A stretch of DNA of 10,122 nt from JAKACA01 sp050010115 (lineage in GTDB: Bacteria; Actinomycetota; Acidimicrobiia; Acidimicrobiales; Bog-793), in assembly GCA_050010115.1 (NCBI GenBank), contig JBEKLQ010000162.1, positions 1 through 10,122 of the forward strand, in the 5' to 3' direction. The notes beneath the pieces were generated by a model. That model made no database searches and had not been told where the DNA came from. It was given only the letters and a program-made list of their open reading frames with translations. The position numbers and the translations under genes are program-made. The stretch's first letter is position 1. Every line of letters begins with the position of its first letter. Positions 1 to 6,408 of this stretch are shown here, piece after piece.

Positions 1-62
1 ATGCCTGAAGAGAAGGAGATTCTGATGGCATAACCGAGCGACAAGCTGTCGTCAGCCAGCCG

Positions 63-690
63 GTGCGAGTCCGGTCCGGGGAGACGCCAGGGTCCCCGGT
101 AGCACGGCTCCCGGCGGCGGGAGAGATCCCGTTGGTCGAAGCGGAGCGACAAAGCCCCTGTAAGAGGGGCGAGCAACTGACCAGTCCGTAACATCAAGTT
201 AAGTCTGCGGCGTCGTCATATGTACCCCAGCCGAGAGGCTGGGCCAAGAGGGAGCCGAGCCGCCAATTACACGGCGAAGGCCACGGAAGGCACTCCTGTT
301 CCTGGAGCGGGTGCCGAAGAACCCTCCGGCGTAAGGGACTCGGAACGGTCAGAAGGTTGACGACGGAACTGGAGAGATCCTCCTCGGCCCCGGTGTATGC
401 CGGGAAGCGCCGCTGCCTATAACCGGACACCCCGGGGAGTGGTAGCGAGCCGAGAGGAAGTCGGAGGGGGTCATAGTAGTGACGATGGCCGGGACAACAT
501 AACCCGGTCGGAGCGAAGGGCCCCTGCTTCATCGATGTGTGTGTTGGGAGGAGGGGCCTCGGTGAGTGCTTCGGCTAGCTCCACCGACCGTGTTGTTGTC
601 GAAGACGACGACCGTGACACCGTCCGTGCCCTCCAGCGCACGCTTTACCGCAGCGCCAAGCAGGACCGCACCCGCCGGTTCCATTCGCTC
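63..690 (+). mobile_element. Group II intron, 5' part only (truncated)
   Basis: This looks like the RNA part of a bacterial group II intron, a self-splicing retroelement. A GTGCGA at 63, close to the GUGYG 5' consensus, is followed by dense hairpins typical of domain I: a 7-bp stem at 76-82/93-99, a 6-bp stem at 154-159/165-170, and a perfect 7-bp stem at 226-232/237-243 closed by a GAGA (GNRA) tetraloop. The stretch at about 240-530 resembles group II intron sequence I know from high-GC bacteria. It leads straight into the start of an intron-type reverse transcriptase at 562. I see no domain V (GAGC...GUUC hairpin) or 3' end, so the intron is cut off at about 690 and cannot splice. The 5' boundary is a guess from the consensus. 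Bases 1-62 carry only a ten-codon stub ending at 33 that I cannot assign. Confidence 0.7.
562..690 (+). pseudogene. Group II intron reverse transcriptase/maturase, N-terminal stub
   Basis: An intact protein would be a 400-600 residue reverse transcriptase/maturase that splices and mobilises the host intron. Only about 44 codons remain. The likely start is GTG 562, preceded by GGAGGAGG at 547-554 with a 7-base spacer. The visible motif LQRTLYRSAKQDRTRRFHSL is the conserved N-terminal (RT0-side) segment of these enzymes, where family members read roughly LQRxLYxxAKxDxxxRFxxL. Similarity stops after FHSL at about 690, where the sequence switches frame and becomes a tyrosine recombinase. No YADD catalytic motif, maturase domain or endonuclease domain is present. 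The frame stays open to 945, but that continuation is not homologous. Confidence 0.72.
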
Positions 691-829
691 TCAGGACTCG
701 GCGATCACCGTCGACGAGGCGGTCGTCGCCGCCAAGGGTGGCGTTGTCGTGAAGGGCCCGAAGACCCGGGCAAGCATTCGTCGCCTTGCGCTCGATCCCG
801 GGACCCTGGAAGCGCTTCGCCGGCTAGAA
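689..829 (+). pseudogene. Tyrosine recombinase (phage-type integrase), internal fragment
   Basis: Reading from 689 in the second forward frame gives about 47 residues typical of the catalytic domain of actinobacterial tyrosine recombinases. ITVDEAVVAAKGGVVVKGP is followed by KTRASIRRLALDPGTLEALRR. KTRAS..R.LAL is the beta-hairpin motif that carries the catalytic Lys, and LDPGTLEALRR is the helix after it. The upstream core-binding domain and the Arg I region (A-R-x-S-E-L type) are missing, because the sequence before 689 is group II intron. Similarity fades after about 829, before any H-x-x-R box. It is probably the same gene as the C-terminal fragment at 1341-1469, on the same strand. Family assignment is strong; the gene is clearly dead. 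Confidence 0.75.
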
Positions 830-1340
830 GGCGCTTTGATCTTCGGACTCAGCAATCCCTTTTCATGCAGTTTCCGGGTCCTGTGATACAGGGCACGGAC
901 CCGCAGCTTGGTAGTCGACCGGGAGATCAGCGCCGTCGCCGATGACCATCCTCGAGACCGGAGCCACCCGGGAGGAGGCTCGCCGGCCAGCTGCGAGTGC
1001 TCGTTTGAGGAGCCATCGGTCAACCTCTCGATTACGAAGCGATGTCGACAGTCGTTCCATCCAGATCCAGTACCAGGCGGTTTGTTCTTCCGCAACACCT
1101 GAGCGGCCCGGCGGGCGCTGCGCGCCCTTCGGGCCGCGAGTTGGGAGCGTTCTCGTCGTTGCTCGTGTGGTCGGTAGCTCCCCGCCCTCGGCCTGCGGCC
1201 TCGGTTGGGATCGAGGACGCGACGATCGTCGGTTCCGCGCGAGATGACGGAGCGCTGCTGTTCACTGGGCCGAGCTCATTCGCCGCCGGAGCAGAAAAGT
1301 GCCTCTGAGCTGCGTTGTGATGACTTTCCTTACTAGATAG
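830..1340 (+). other. No recognisable gene; spacer between two recombinase fragments
   Basis: About 510 bp separate the internal and C-terminal recombinase fragments. In an intact family member roughly 250-300 bp, encoding the H-x-x-R box, would lie here. I looked in all frames for an HDLRH-like motif and found none. Several ORFs of 60-120 codons cross the region on both strands but match no family I know and have arginine/serine-rich, out-of-frame-like composition. It may be decayed recombinase plus an insertion, or unrelated DNA. Confidence 0.5.
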
Positions 1341-1469
1341 ATCGCGAGACGAGCCGGGCACGCGAGCGTGGCATTCACCTATGACCGCTATGGTCACCTT
1401 CTCCTCGAAGTAGACAAGCAGGCGGCTTCGAAGCTCGAAGCGCTGCGGTCGTCAGCGCGGCTCATCTGA
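1341..1469 (+). pseudogene. Tyrosine recombinase, C-terminal fragment with catalytic Tyr
   Basis: From a stop codon at 1338-1340 the third forward frame runs to TGA 1467-1469. It encodes GHASVAFTYDRYGHLL, followed by EVDKQAASKLEALRSS. This is the end of a phage-type integrase: GHAS is the box with the last active-site His, and the Tyr of DRYGHL is the nucleophile that forms the DNA-3'-phosphotyrosine link. The helix after it is the usual C-terminal tail. The fragment ends 2 bp before the convergent permease gene stop (1472). It is in a different frame from the internal fragment at 689-829, so the gene has suffered at least one frameshift or insertion in addition to losing its N-terminus. Confidence 0.82.
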
Positions 1470-1471
1470 AA

Positions 1472-2557
1472 TCACGCGTACCGCCGTCGCAGCCACCAAT
1501 AAGTGAACCCGCACAGCGCCAGCGCGGCCGCGAGGAAGATCCCCATCTCGGCCCACTGGAACGGCCAGAAGCGACTCGCTGGCTGGTAAGCGACGACTGT
1601 GTGGAAGGTCGAAGTGAGCCTCGTGATGCACGCCTGGAGCTGTGCTGCTGACGGCGGCTGTGACCCTCGAAACAACTGCTTGAGCACGGGACAGGCCTGG
1701 AACACGTAATGGCTCGTTGGCGCGTGCCCCGCCTTGTCAACAGCGGTTGTCGAGTACACCCAACCGTTCGGAACGTTCACCTGGGGGGCCGTGAGCACGA
1801 CCTGGCCCACTCCTGGCGTCGGAACACCGCTTTGGATGTAAGCGTTGAAGTTCATCGTGCCTTGACTACCCCCATAGAGGAAGCCCGGACCGAAACCGGC
1901 TGAGAGGGGAAGCGACTCGCGCACCGGCGAGGCGAGGTTCGGGCGAACCCAGTACGTCACCGCGACGCGCGCAGCCGCGAACCCTGCGCCCGTGACGGCC
2001 ATCGCCGGCACCGTTCTGCGCAACAGCACACCTGCCGTCACGCCGAGCGCGAAGGCGAACGCCGCATACCCGATCGGCGCAATGCCGTGGAAGCTGAAGT
2101 TCGCGACGCCGAAGCGATCCTGATTCACTGCGTCGAGCGGGCTCGCCCACCAGTCGGCCATCCAAGTGAGCAGTCCGCCGATCGCCATGGCGACGATCCC
2201 GACGAGCCCGAGCTTTGCCGCAAGCCATCGCTTTCGGGTGACGCTCTGGGTCCAGACGAGGCGGAAGGTGCCGGTCTCGAGCTCGCGGGCGATGAGCGGT
2301 GCGCCGAAGAAGAGTCCGACGAGTGCGGGCACGATGGCCACGATGAAGGGCAGCGCACTCTGCAGCGCCTTGTCCGAGTTGAGCACCGGGTTCGGTGCCG
2401 TGGCGCAGTCCCGCGCGACCTTGCACGAGCTCTCGAAGGCGTCATACACGTGCGCGAGGTGCGGACCCGTGATGGCGAGCACGACCGCCACGACACCGAG
2501 CCCGATCGCGCCGACGAGGACGGATGCGCGTGACTGCATGAGGGTGAAGCGGATCAT
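1472..2557 (-). CDS. ABC-2 type transporter permease
   Basis: A 361-residue integral membrane protein, the likely translocation subunit of the ABC transporter whose ATPase is encoded just upstream. I see about six membrane spans at residues 12-30, 68-88, 114-134, 158-178, 183-203 and 337-354. A long outer loop at about 204-335 is rich in Pro, Gly and Ser. Between the second and third spans lies ELETGTFRLVWTQSVTRKRW (92-111), matching the E.E.GT..L..T.P.SR pattern of ABC-2 permeases, the coupling helix that contacts the ATPase. Cys45 and Cys51 lie in the first outer loop. The ATG at 2557 overlaps the ATPase stop as ATGA, which implies translational coupling. The substrate is unknown. GntR(YtrA)/ABC cassettes often export or sense cell-wall antibiotics, but nothing here shows that. 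Confidence 0.88.
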   Translation of the reverse strand: MIRFTLMQSRASVLVGAIGLGVVAVVLAITGPHLAHVYDAFESSCKVARDCATAPNPVLNSDKALQSALPFIVAIVPALVGLFFGAPLIARELETGTFRLVWTQSVTRKRWLAAKLGLVGIVAMAIGGLLTWMADWWASPLDAVNQDRFGVANFSFHGIAPIGYAAFAFALGVTAGVLLRRTVPAMAVTGAGFAAARVAVTYWVRPNLASPVRESLPLSAGFGPGFLYGGSQGTMNFNAYIQSGVPTPGVGQVVLTAPQVNVPNGWVYSTTAVDKAGHAPTSHYVFQACPVLKQLFRGSQPPSAAQLQACITRLTSTFHTVVAYQPASRFWPFQWAEMGIFLAAALALCGFTYWWLRRRYA

Positions 2558-3450
2558 CGAAGCACTCCCAGTTCACGACCTTGGTTCGGCCTCGGGCTCC
2601 GACCCTGGCTCATGTAGGCGAGGATCAAATCGTCCAAGGTGACGGGCTTCACGTTCCACGAGGGATCGAGGATCGGCCCATCGGTGCGGACGAGAAGCGT
2701 GCTCTGTTTGTCGGTGTGGCTCTCCTCGATGGCCACCCAGTCCGCAGGCAGGTTGCCATGGTCGCGGCGGACACCAGAGAGCCGATGATGGCTCCCGAGA
2801 AGGTCGTTCACGTAGCCGGCGACCTGGACTTGTGAGGAGAAGAGGACGACGACGTAGTCACAGACCCGTTCGAGGTCCGCGGTGAGGTGCGACGACAGAA
2901 CGACGCTGACACCGTGCTCGGCGACGATCGTCATGAGGTCCTGAAGGAACTCGCGACGCGCGAGGGGGTCGAGGCTCGCCACCGGCTCGTCCAACACAAG
3001 CAGCTCCGGTCGCTTCGCAATCGCGAGCGTGAGGGCGAGCTGGGCCCGCTGGCCGCCGGACAACGAGCCGGCCTTCTGGCGAGGGTCAAGACCGAGACCT
3101 TCGATTCGCCGCTCGGCGAGGTCGCCGTCCCAGTTTGGATTCAGGTACGCGCCCATCCGCAGGTGCTTCTTGATCGACAAGCCGGCGTAGGTCGGCGTGT
3201 CCTGCGCGACGAAGCCGACCTTGGCAAGCTGGTCTGGTCCGTCGCCTGGCTTGCCGTCGAGCACGCTGATCGATCCGGCGCTCGGCGAGAGCAGACCGAC
3301 CGCGAGGTGGAGGAGTGTCGTCTTGCCGGCTCCGTTCGGGCCGACGAGCCCGACGACTCTCCCAGTAGGGATCGACAGCGTGCAGCCCCGGAGCGCCCAC
3401 TTGCGTCCGTACTGCTTGCCGAGTCCACTCGCTTCGATGACGCCGCTCAT
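2554..3450 (-). CDS. ABC transporter ATP-binding protein
   Basis: A 298-residue ATPase that powers the partner permease. All motifs are present: Walker A GPNGAGKT (37-44), Q-loop Gln83 in VAQD, signature LSGGQ (130-134), Walker B LLVLDE (150-155), D-loop SLD (159-161) and switch His188 in LSSH. Residues after about 215 form a C-terminal extension, common in ABC-2-type drug or bacitracin exporters, which does not belong to the nucleotide-binding core. I chose ATG 3450 although the frame is open to 3546. The extra 32 codons are Arg-rich and overlap the regulator gene, homology begins at MSGVIEASGLGKQYG, and ATG 3450 overlaps the regulator's TGA as ATGA. It is the second gene of a three-gene operon. 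Confidence 0.93.
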   Translation of the reverse strand: MSGVIEASGLGKQYGRKWALRGCTLSIPTGRVVGLVGPNGAGKTTLLHLAVGLLSPSAGSISVLDGKPGDGPDQLAKVGFVAQDTPTYAGLSIKKHLRMGAYLNPNWDGDLAERRIEGLGLDPRQKAGSLSGGQRAQLALTLAIAKRPELLVLDEPVASLDPLARREFLQDLMTIVAEHGVSVVLSSHLTADLERVCDYVVVLFSSQVQVAGYVNDLLGSHHRLSGVRRDHGNLPADWVAIEESHTDKQSTLLVRTDGPILDPSWNVKPVTLDDLILAYMSQGRSPRPNQGRELGVLR

Positions 3451-3839
3451 GCGACGCCCTCGGCGAAGGAGCTGCGGAACGCGGTGCGGTAGATCGCCTC
3501 GATGTCGTCGGGCGTGAGGCCGGCGGCTCTGGCGTTGCTCAGCCAAGAGTTCATCGCCTTCAAGAAGCGCGCTTGAACAAGCGGATCGGTTCGCGGCAGC
3601 GTCCCGACGACGAAAGTTCCCTGTCCTGGCCGGGGTTGCACCAACCCCTCGCGTTCGAGATCGCGGTAGGCCTTCAGCACCGTGTTCGGGTTGATCGCCA
3701 GCTTTGCGACCACCTGCTGCGCGGTCGGCAGTTGGTCACCGGGTTCAAGGAGGCCGAGCTGTAGCGCCTGATGGACCTGTTGGACGAGCTGCAAGTAGGT
3801 GGCCACCCCCGAGGTGGCGTCGAGCTGAAACTCGATCAT
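3447..3839 (-). CDS. GntR-family transcriptional regulator, YtrA type
   Basis: A 130-residue regulator and first gene of the operon. Residues from about 15 to 80 form the GntR winged helix: YLQLVQQVHQAL, then G.L.PGDQLPTAQQVVAKL, the recognition helix NPNTVLKAYRDLEREGL, and the wing PGQGTFV. Only about 50 residues follow, with no room for a FadR, HutC or MocR ligand domain. That is the mark of the short YtrA subgroup, which usually sits beside ABC transporter genes and represses them until an inducer appears. The start is ATG 3839. A GTG immediately before it (3842) lies too close to the AGGAG to be likely. The stop overlaps the ATPase start (ATGA). A palindrome just upstream suggests autoregulation. 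Confidence 0.9.
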   Translation of the reverse strand: MIEFQLDATSGVATYLQLVQQVHQALQLGLLEPGDQLPTAQQVVAKLAINPNTVLKAYRDLEREGLVQPRPGQGTFVVGTLPRTDPLVQARFLKAMNSWLSNARAAGLTPDDIEAIYRTAFRSSFAEGVA

Positions 3840-3851
3840 CACTCCTCTTCC

Positions 3852-3865
3852 ACTAATCTGTTAGT
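3852..3865 (-). promoter_or_regulatory. Candidate GntR operator palindrome
   Basis: ACTAA-TCTG-TTAGT is a perfect 5-bp inverted repeat with a 4-base centre. It spans the predicted transcription start of the gntR-ABC operon and is AT-rich within GC-rich DNA. Short dyads at this position are typical of self-repressed YtrA-type GntR operons. That this regulator binds it is inference. Confidence 0.45.
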
Positions 3866-3868
3866 TGA

Positions 3869-3898
3869 ATCCTAGAGCGGATGGCTCACCTTCGACAA
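3869..3898 (-). promoter_or_regulatory. Promoter of the GntR/ABC operon
   Basis: On the minus strand, TTGTCG (3898-3893) and TAGGAT (3874-3869) are separated by 18 bases. Each matches the sigma-70 consensus at four of six positions. Transcription would start near 3862, giving a leader of about 23 bases that carries the purine-rich GGAAGAGGAG ribosome site. This is the only promoter-like pair I see upstream of the gntR gene. Confidence 0.5.
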
Positions 3899-4249
3899 GT
3901 CGGCATGGCCGCGGGCGTCTTGCACGACCTCCAAACGCGGTCCGTTTCTGGGCGTAGCCTCCGGCGTGAGGCACGTTTGAGGCACGAGGAAGGGGTCACA
4001 GCTGGGTCATGCCTCGCGGCAGCTCTGTGAGCTGGACTACGGCTCTCGTCGTTGTCCGCGAAAGGGGCGCATCGGGCAGCACACCTGATGCACAACGCGG
4101 GTCGCGTCGCGACAGAACGTCGGAAAGGTCAAGCGACACGCTTCGTCGAGAGCGCGCAAGTATTCGGCGTTCGGGACGGCCCCTGGGCCGCCGAGCGCGA
4201 ACTGTCACTCGGCACCTCGGGCGCGATGTGATCAGTCGAGGCGGAAGTA
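3899..4249. other. Intergenic region with no recognisable gene
   Basis: Short overlapping ORFs exist on both strands, but none has a ribosome site plus a recognisable family. Their Arg/Ser-rich composition is that of non-coding GC-rich frames. The stretch joins the GntR/ABC operon promoter to the repeat cluster at 4250-4440. Confidence 0.5.
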
Positions 4250-4272
4250 AACCCAACATTCAACCCAACATT
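4250..4272. repeat. Two tandem 11-bp direct repeats (period 12)
   Basis: AACCCAACATT occurs at 4250-4260 and 4262-4272, separated by a single C. It lies just before the arm of the tRNA-associated repeat. Similar short iterations serve as arm-type recombinase sites or protein-binding iterons in integrative elements, but two copies are too few to decide. Confidence 0.55.
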
Positions 4273-4276
4273 TGCC

Positions 4277-4381
4277 TTGCACGGCGTCGCACCACGTTGT
4301 ATTGCGTCTGCCTGCTGCCAGATTCCACTCCTGTGACCAGGTAGAATGCCAGGCCAGGACACGCACAGCAACGCCGTGCAA
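4277..4381. repeat. Inverted repeat, 14-bp arms with one mismatch
   Basis: TTGCACGGCGTCGC at 4277-4290 and GCAACGCCGTGCAA at 4368-4381 are inverted complements over 13 of 14 bases, including 11 in a row. The 77-bp centre holds most of the upstream arm of repeat copy 1. The right arm ends 14 bp before the tRNA-like core. The other copy (9844-9987) does not share this pair, so it is specific to this locus. Confidence 0.55.
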
Positions 4382-4440
4382 CAGCCTCGATCGGCCTTTG
4401 GATCAGGAGGTTGGAGGTTCGAGCCCTCCCCCGCCAGCTC
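4296..4440 (+). repeat. Long direct repeat, copy 1 (arm plus tRNA 3' end)
   Basis: This 145-bp stretch aligns end to end with 9844-9987 (144 bp). The last 45 bp are nearly identical. The first 100 bp are diverged but clearly related: GTTGYATTGCGTC, CTGCTGCCA, ATTCCAC and GTGACCAGGT occur in the same order and spacing. The pairing suggests two related elements whose ends were recombined into the same tRNA gene. Confidence 0.75.
4396..4440 (+). repeat. att-like core: 3' half of a tRNA, probably tRNA-Gln(UUG)
   Basis: The segment has exact tRNA geometry from the anticodon loop onward. It contains loop CTTTGGA (anticodon TTG after T33), stem strand TCAGG, variable AGGTT, T-arm GGAGG/TTCGAGC/CCTCC, acceptor strand CCCGCCA and G73. 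A72 (pairing U1) and discriminator G with a UUG anticodon point to glutamine. The 5' half is absent: the five bases before the loop do not pair with TCAGG, so this is not a gene. Tyrosine recombinases often duplicate exactly this anticodon-loop-to-3'-end segment when an element integrates. No CCA is encoded. Confidence 0.72.
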
Positions 4441-4645
4441 AAAACAACCAGGTCAGCGGCTAGATGAGGTCGGAGCTTGGTCGACAGGATCCAACCCCTC
4501 CATCACCCTCCTCCTACGTCTTCCTTCATCCCCGTCTCCTGTACCGCACACCTCTGGCATTGGCGGCGACCCAAGCCCGATCGGTGCCAAATGTGGAGCG
4601 GCTCCCGGTCACACAGGTGAGGACCGAAGCGGCTCGCGAATGTCT
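4441..4645. other. No recognisable gene between att-like core and relaxase relic
   Basis: I see no supported ORF, RNA or strong repeat here. Small ORFs on both strands match nothing I know. It would be the non-coding left end of the element that carried the relaxase. Confidence 0.45.
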
Positions 4646-4656
4646 GAGGAGCGAAG

Positions 4657-5030
4657 TTGATCTCGATACGCCGGATGAGTCTCGGGGCTGGGTTCCGGTG
4701 CCTGACGAGCAGCGTGGCCGTAGGCGACGACGCTCCCGGTAAGTCGAACAACCTGACCCGTTACTACGCCGAGTCGGGCACCCTCCGAGCGTCTTCCTCG
4801 GTTCGGGGCTGGCTTGTCTCGCTGACGGTCAAGGGGTCGAGAAGGGATCCGTCGTGACCGAGCAGCACCTGTACCGGATGCTCGGCCTGTGCGCCGGCCC
4901 GGTCACCGGAGAACCGCTCGGGCACCTCCGAACAACCGGGCGCCGGCTCCTCAGAGAGGTCGAGGTCGACATCATCGGCTGCCCGTCCCGGCTCGCACAG
5001 ATCAATTCGGCGCGTCTCGGGTTCAGCTGA
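4657..5030 (+). pseudogene. TrwC/MobF-type conjugative relaxase, N-terminal relic
   Basis: An intact MobF relaxase nicks the transfer origin and leads the DNA strand in conjugation; it often exceeds 800 residues. Here TTG 4657, with GAGGAG at 4646-4651, opens ISIRRMSLGAGF, followed by SVAVGDDAPGKSNNLTRYY and AESGT. One base is missing in the run at 4780-4786. In the frame shifted from 4785 the family sequence resumes: PSVFLGSGLACLADGQGVEK, then SVVTEQHLYRMLG and PVTGEPLG. Family members read GTPPGxFLGxGLAGL with no break, so a one-base deletion explains it. Recognisable similarity ends at about 4925, with a stop at 5028-5030. The HxHxxx metal site and helicase domain are gone. The stop overlaps the end of the convergent secreted-protein gene. 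Confidence 0.83.
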
Positions 5031-5346
5031 TGGTAAATGTCACCGCGCCAGAGTGTCCTGCGGCGTCTTTTGCCGTGACCGTATAGACCCCGGGTGCCAG
5101 GGACGGGATCGTGAACGCGGCGTCGGAGAACGAACCTGTCGGACCTGCTTGTGGTGAAGGGCTGAACGAAACGACGTGAGTGCCGAACGTGACCTTTACG
5201 ATCGTTGAGTTGGCGTCGAACCCGCTGCCCGACAGCTCAGCTGCCGTGCCTGGGGCGGCGGAGGCCAGAGGCTGTCCGCTCGAGTTGGAGATCGTCACCC
5301 CCGGGTCCATGGCAAAGGGTGTGGTGACAGCGAGCGAGTTGTCTTC

Positions 5347-5542
5347 GGCCACGAGGGTGTAGGCGCCCTCGATGATCGAGGTCGGCACGGTGCAGGTCTG
5401 GTTCAAGGTGTCATTGCCGTCGGTGCCGGCGAAGCACACGAAGGGGCCACGAGGGTGTAGGCGCCCTCGATGATCGAGGTCGGCACGGTGCAGGTCTGGT
5501 TCAAGGTGTCATTGCCGTCGGTGCCGGCGAAGCACACGAAGG
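5347..5542. repeat. Perfect 98-bp tandem duplication
   Basis: Bases 5347-5444 are repeated exactly as 5445-5542. The unit encodes the Cys-pair region of the second A domain of the secreted protein. Since 98 is not a multiple of three, the duplication shifts the frame and creates premature ends. Confidence 0.95.
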
Positions 5543-5913
5543 TCGAGCTGGTTCCCTGGTCGAGCTGGACGCGCAGCGGGTCGTTGATCGGCCAACCCGT
5601 GCCGGTCAGGGTGACGGTGGCACCGGACACACTCGGGCTCGGCGTAACGCTCAGGGTGGCGGCGTAGACGTCGAGGTGGACCGTGCTCGAGTTGCCCGAC
5701 CCGTCCTTGATGACAAGTGGGTAGCGGCCCTGCACGGTAGAGGCCGGCACGACGACGTCGGTGCCGGTGAACTGGCCGACGGCGTTGGTGGTCACCTTGG
5801 GCGTGAGCGCCACAGTTGTGCCGTTGAATGTCGCCTTCAGACTGGAGCTGGGGGCGAACCCGCTGCCGACGAGGGCCAGGCTCTGGCCCGCCGCCACACC
5901 CACGGCGGCAGAA

Positions 5914-5965
5914 CCGTCGAAGCCCTCCACCGTCACGCCCCGTCGAAGCCCTCCACCGTCACGCC
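5914..5965. repeat. Perfect 26-bp tandem duplication
   Basis: Bases 5914-5939 are repeated exactly as 5940-5965, at the joint between the first A and B domains (GVTVEGFDG). The unit is 26 bp, so the frame is lost and a TGA follows shortly (reverse strand of 5933-5935). With one unit removed, the upstream and downstream frames join smoothly. Confidence 0.95.
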
Positions 5966-6381
5966 GGGATGGAGGGTAAAGGGTGTGGTGGCCGTCAGTG
6001 TCCCGTCGGTGGCGGAAAGGGTATAGGCACCCTCGGGGATGGTGGTCGGCACCGTGCAGGTTTGCGGGGCGATGACCCCGCCCGCGTTCGCGCTCGTGAA
6101 GCACATGAAGGTCGAGCCGGTGCCCTGGTCGAGGCTCACACGGATGGAGTCGTATCCCGCCCACCCGGATCCGCTCACGGAGACGTGAGCCGCCGAGGAG
6201 CCTGGATTCGGGCTGACCGAGATGGAGGCGCCTCCAGCGCTGGCCACGCCGAGGGGCAGGAACCAGGAACAGAACCCCACGACCGCTGCGATCAGGATCG
6301 CGAGCATCCCCCGATGGTGTCTCGAGCGCATTTGAATGTCCCCCTCCAGGCTCCGGCCGCTTTGCTGGTGCCTCCGATGAG

Positions 6382-6408
6382 ATGTTAGGCCGATTTTGGG
6401 TTGTCCAA
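6382..6408 (-). promoter_or_regulatory. Possible promoter of the secreted-protein gene
   Basis: On the minus strand, TTGGAC (6408-6403) and TAACAT (6387-6382) are the best promoter-like pair upstream of ATG 6331. The spacer is only 15 bases, so the call is weak. The leader would contain the GGAGGGGG ribosome site. Confidence 0.25.

Larger units (their letters stand above)
5023..6331 (-). pseudogene. Secreted Ig-like-domain protein, frame broken by two tandem duplications
   Basis: As sequenced the gene is split into three frames. Removing one copy each of the 98-bp (5347-5542) and 26-bp (5914-5965) duplications leaves 1185 bp, exactly 394 codons plus stop. The reconstructed protein starts at ATG 6331, with GGAGG upstream, and has a signal peptide cut after VASA (residue 32). 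Four beta-rich domains of about 90 residues follow in A-B-A-B order (36-122, 123-213, 216-302, 303-394). Both A domains carry GSGW or GTGW, LDQGT, and a Cys pair (77/92 and 258/272) in F-x-C-F...TCTVP, then GAYTL. The B domains carry GSGF and end in Y.L or YTV strands. There is no membrane anchor or sortase motif. The role is unknown: adhesion or an extracellular carbohydrate context is possible. Assembly error is an alternative to real decay. Confidence 0.82.

Noticed and set aside
194..532. 112-codon minus-strand ORF over the intron region
   Set aside because: It lies antisense to structured intron RNA, has no ribosome site and matches no family. It is a shadow ORF.
1032..1397. Minus-strand ORF ending in LVLDLDGTTVDIAS, which looks HAD-phosphatase-like
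   Set aside because: The motif is at the wrong (C-terminal) end, the rest is low-complexity, and the ORF runs antisense over the recombinase fragment. I take it as coincidence.
2166..2642. Long plus-strand ORFs opposite the ABC operon, also at 2087-2533 and 2887-3492
   Set aside because: They are antisense shadows of well-supported ABC genes, caused by GC-rich third positions.
4396..4440. A functional tRNA gene at either repeat
   Set aside because: There is no acceptor 5' strand, D-arm or 5' anticodon strand before the core, so only the 3' half exists.
4260..4442. Minus-strand ORFs through both tRNA-derived repeats (also 9799-10008) that resemble each other
   Set aside because: Their similarity comes from the nucleotide repeat and tRNA 3' end. 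Such translated tRNA ends are a known source of false small proteins.
5403..6164. 253-codon minus-strand ORF as a separate gene
   Set aside because: It is one of three frames of the single Ig-like protein gene, with out-of-frame sequence at both ends created by the duplications.
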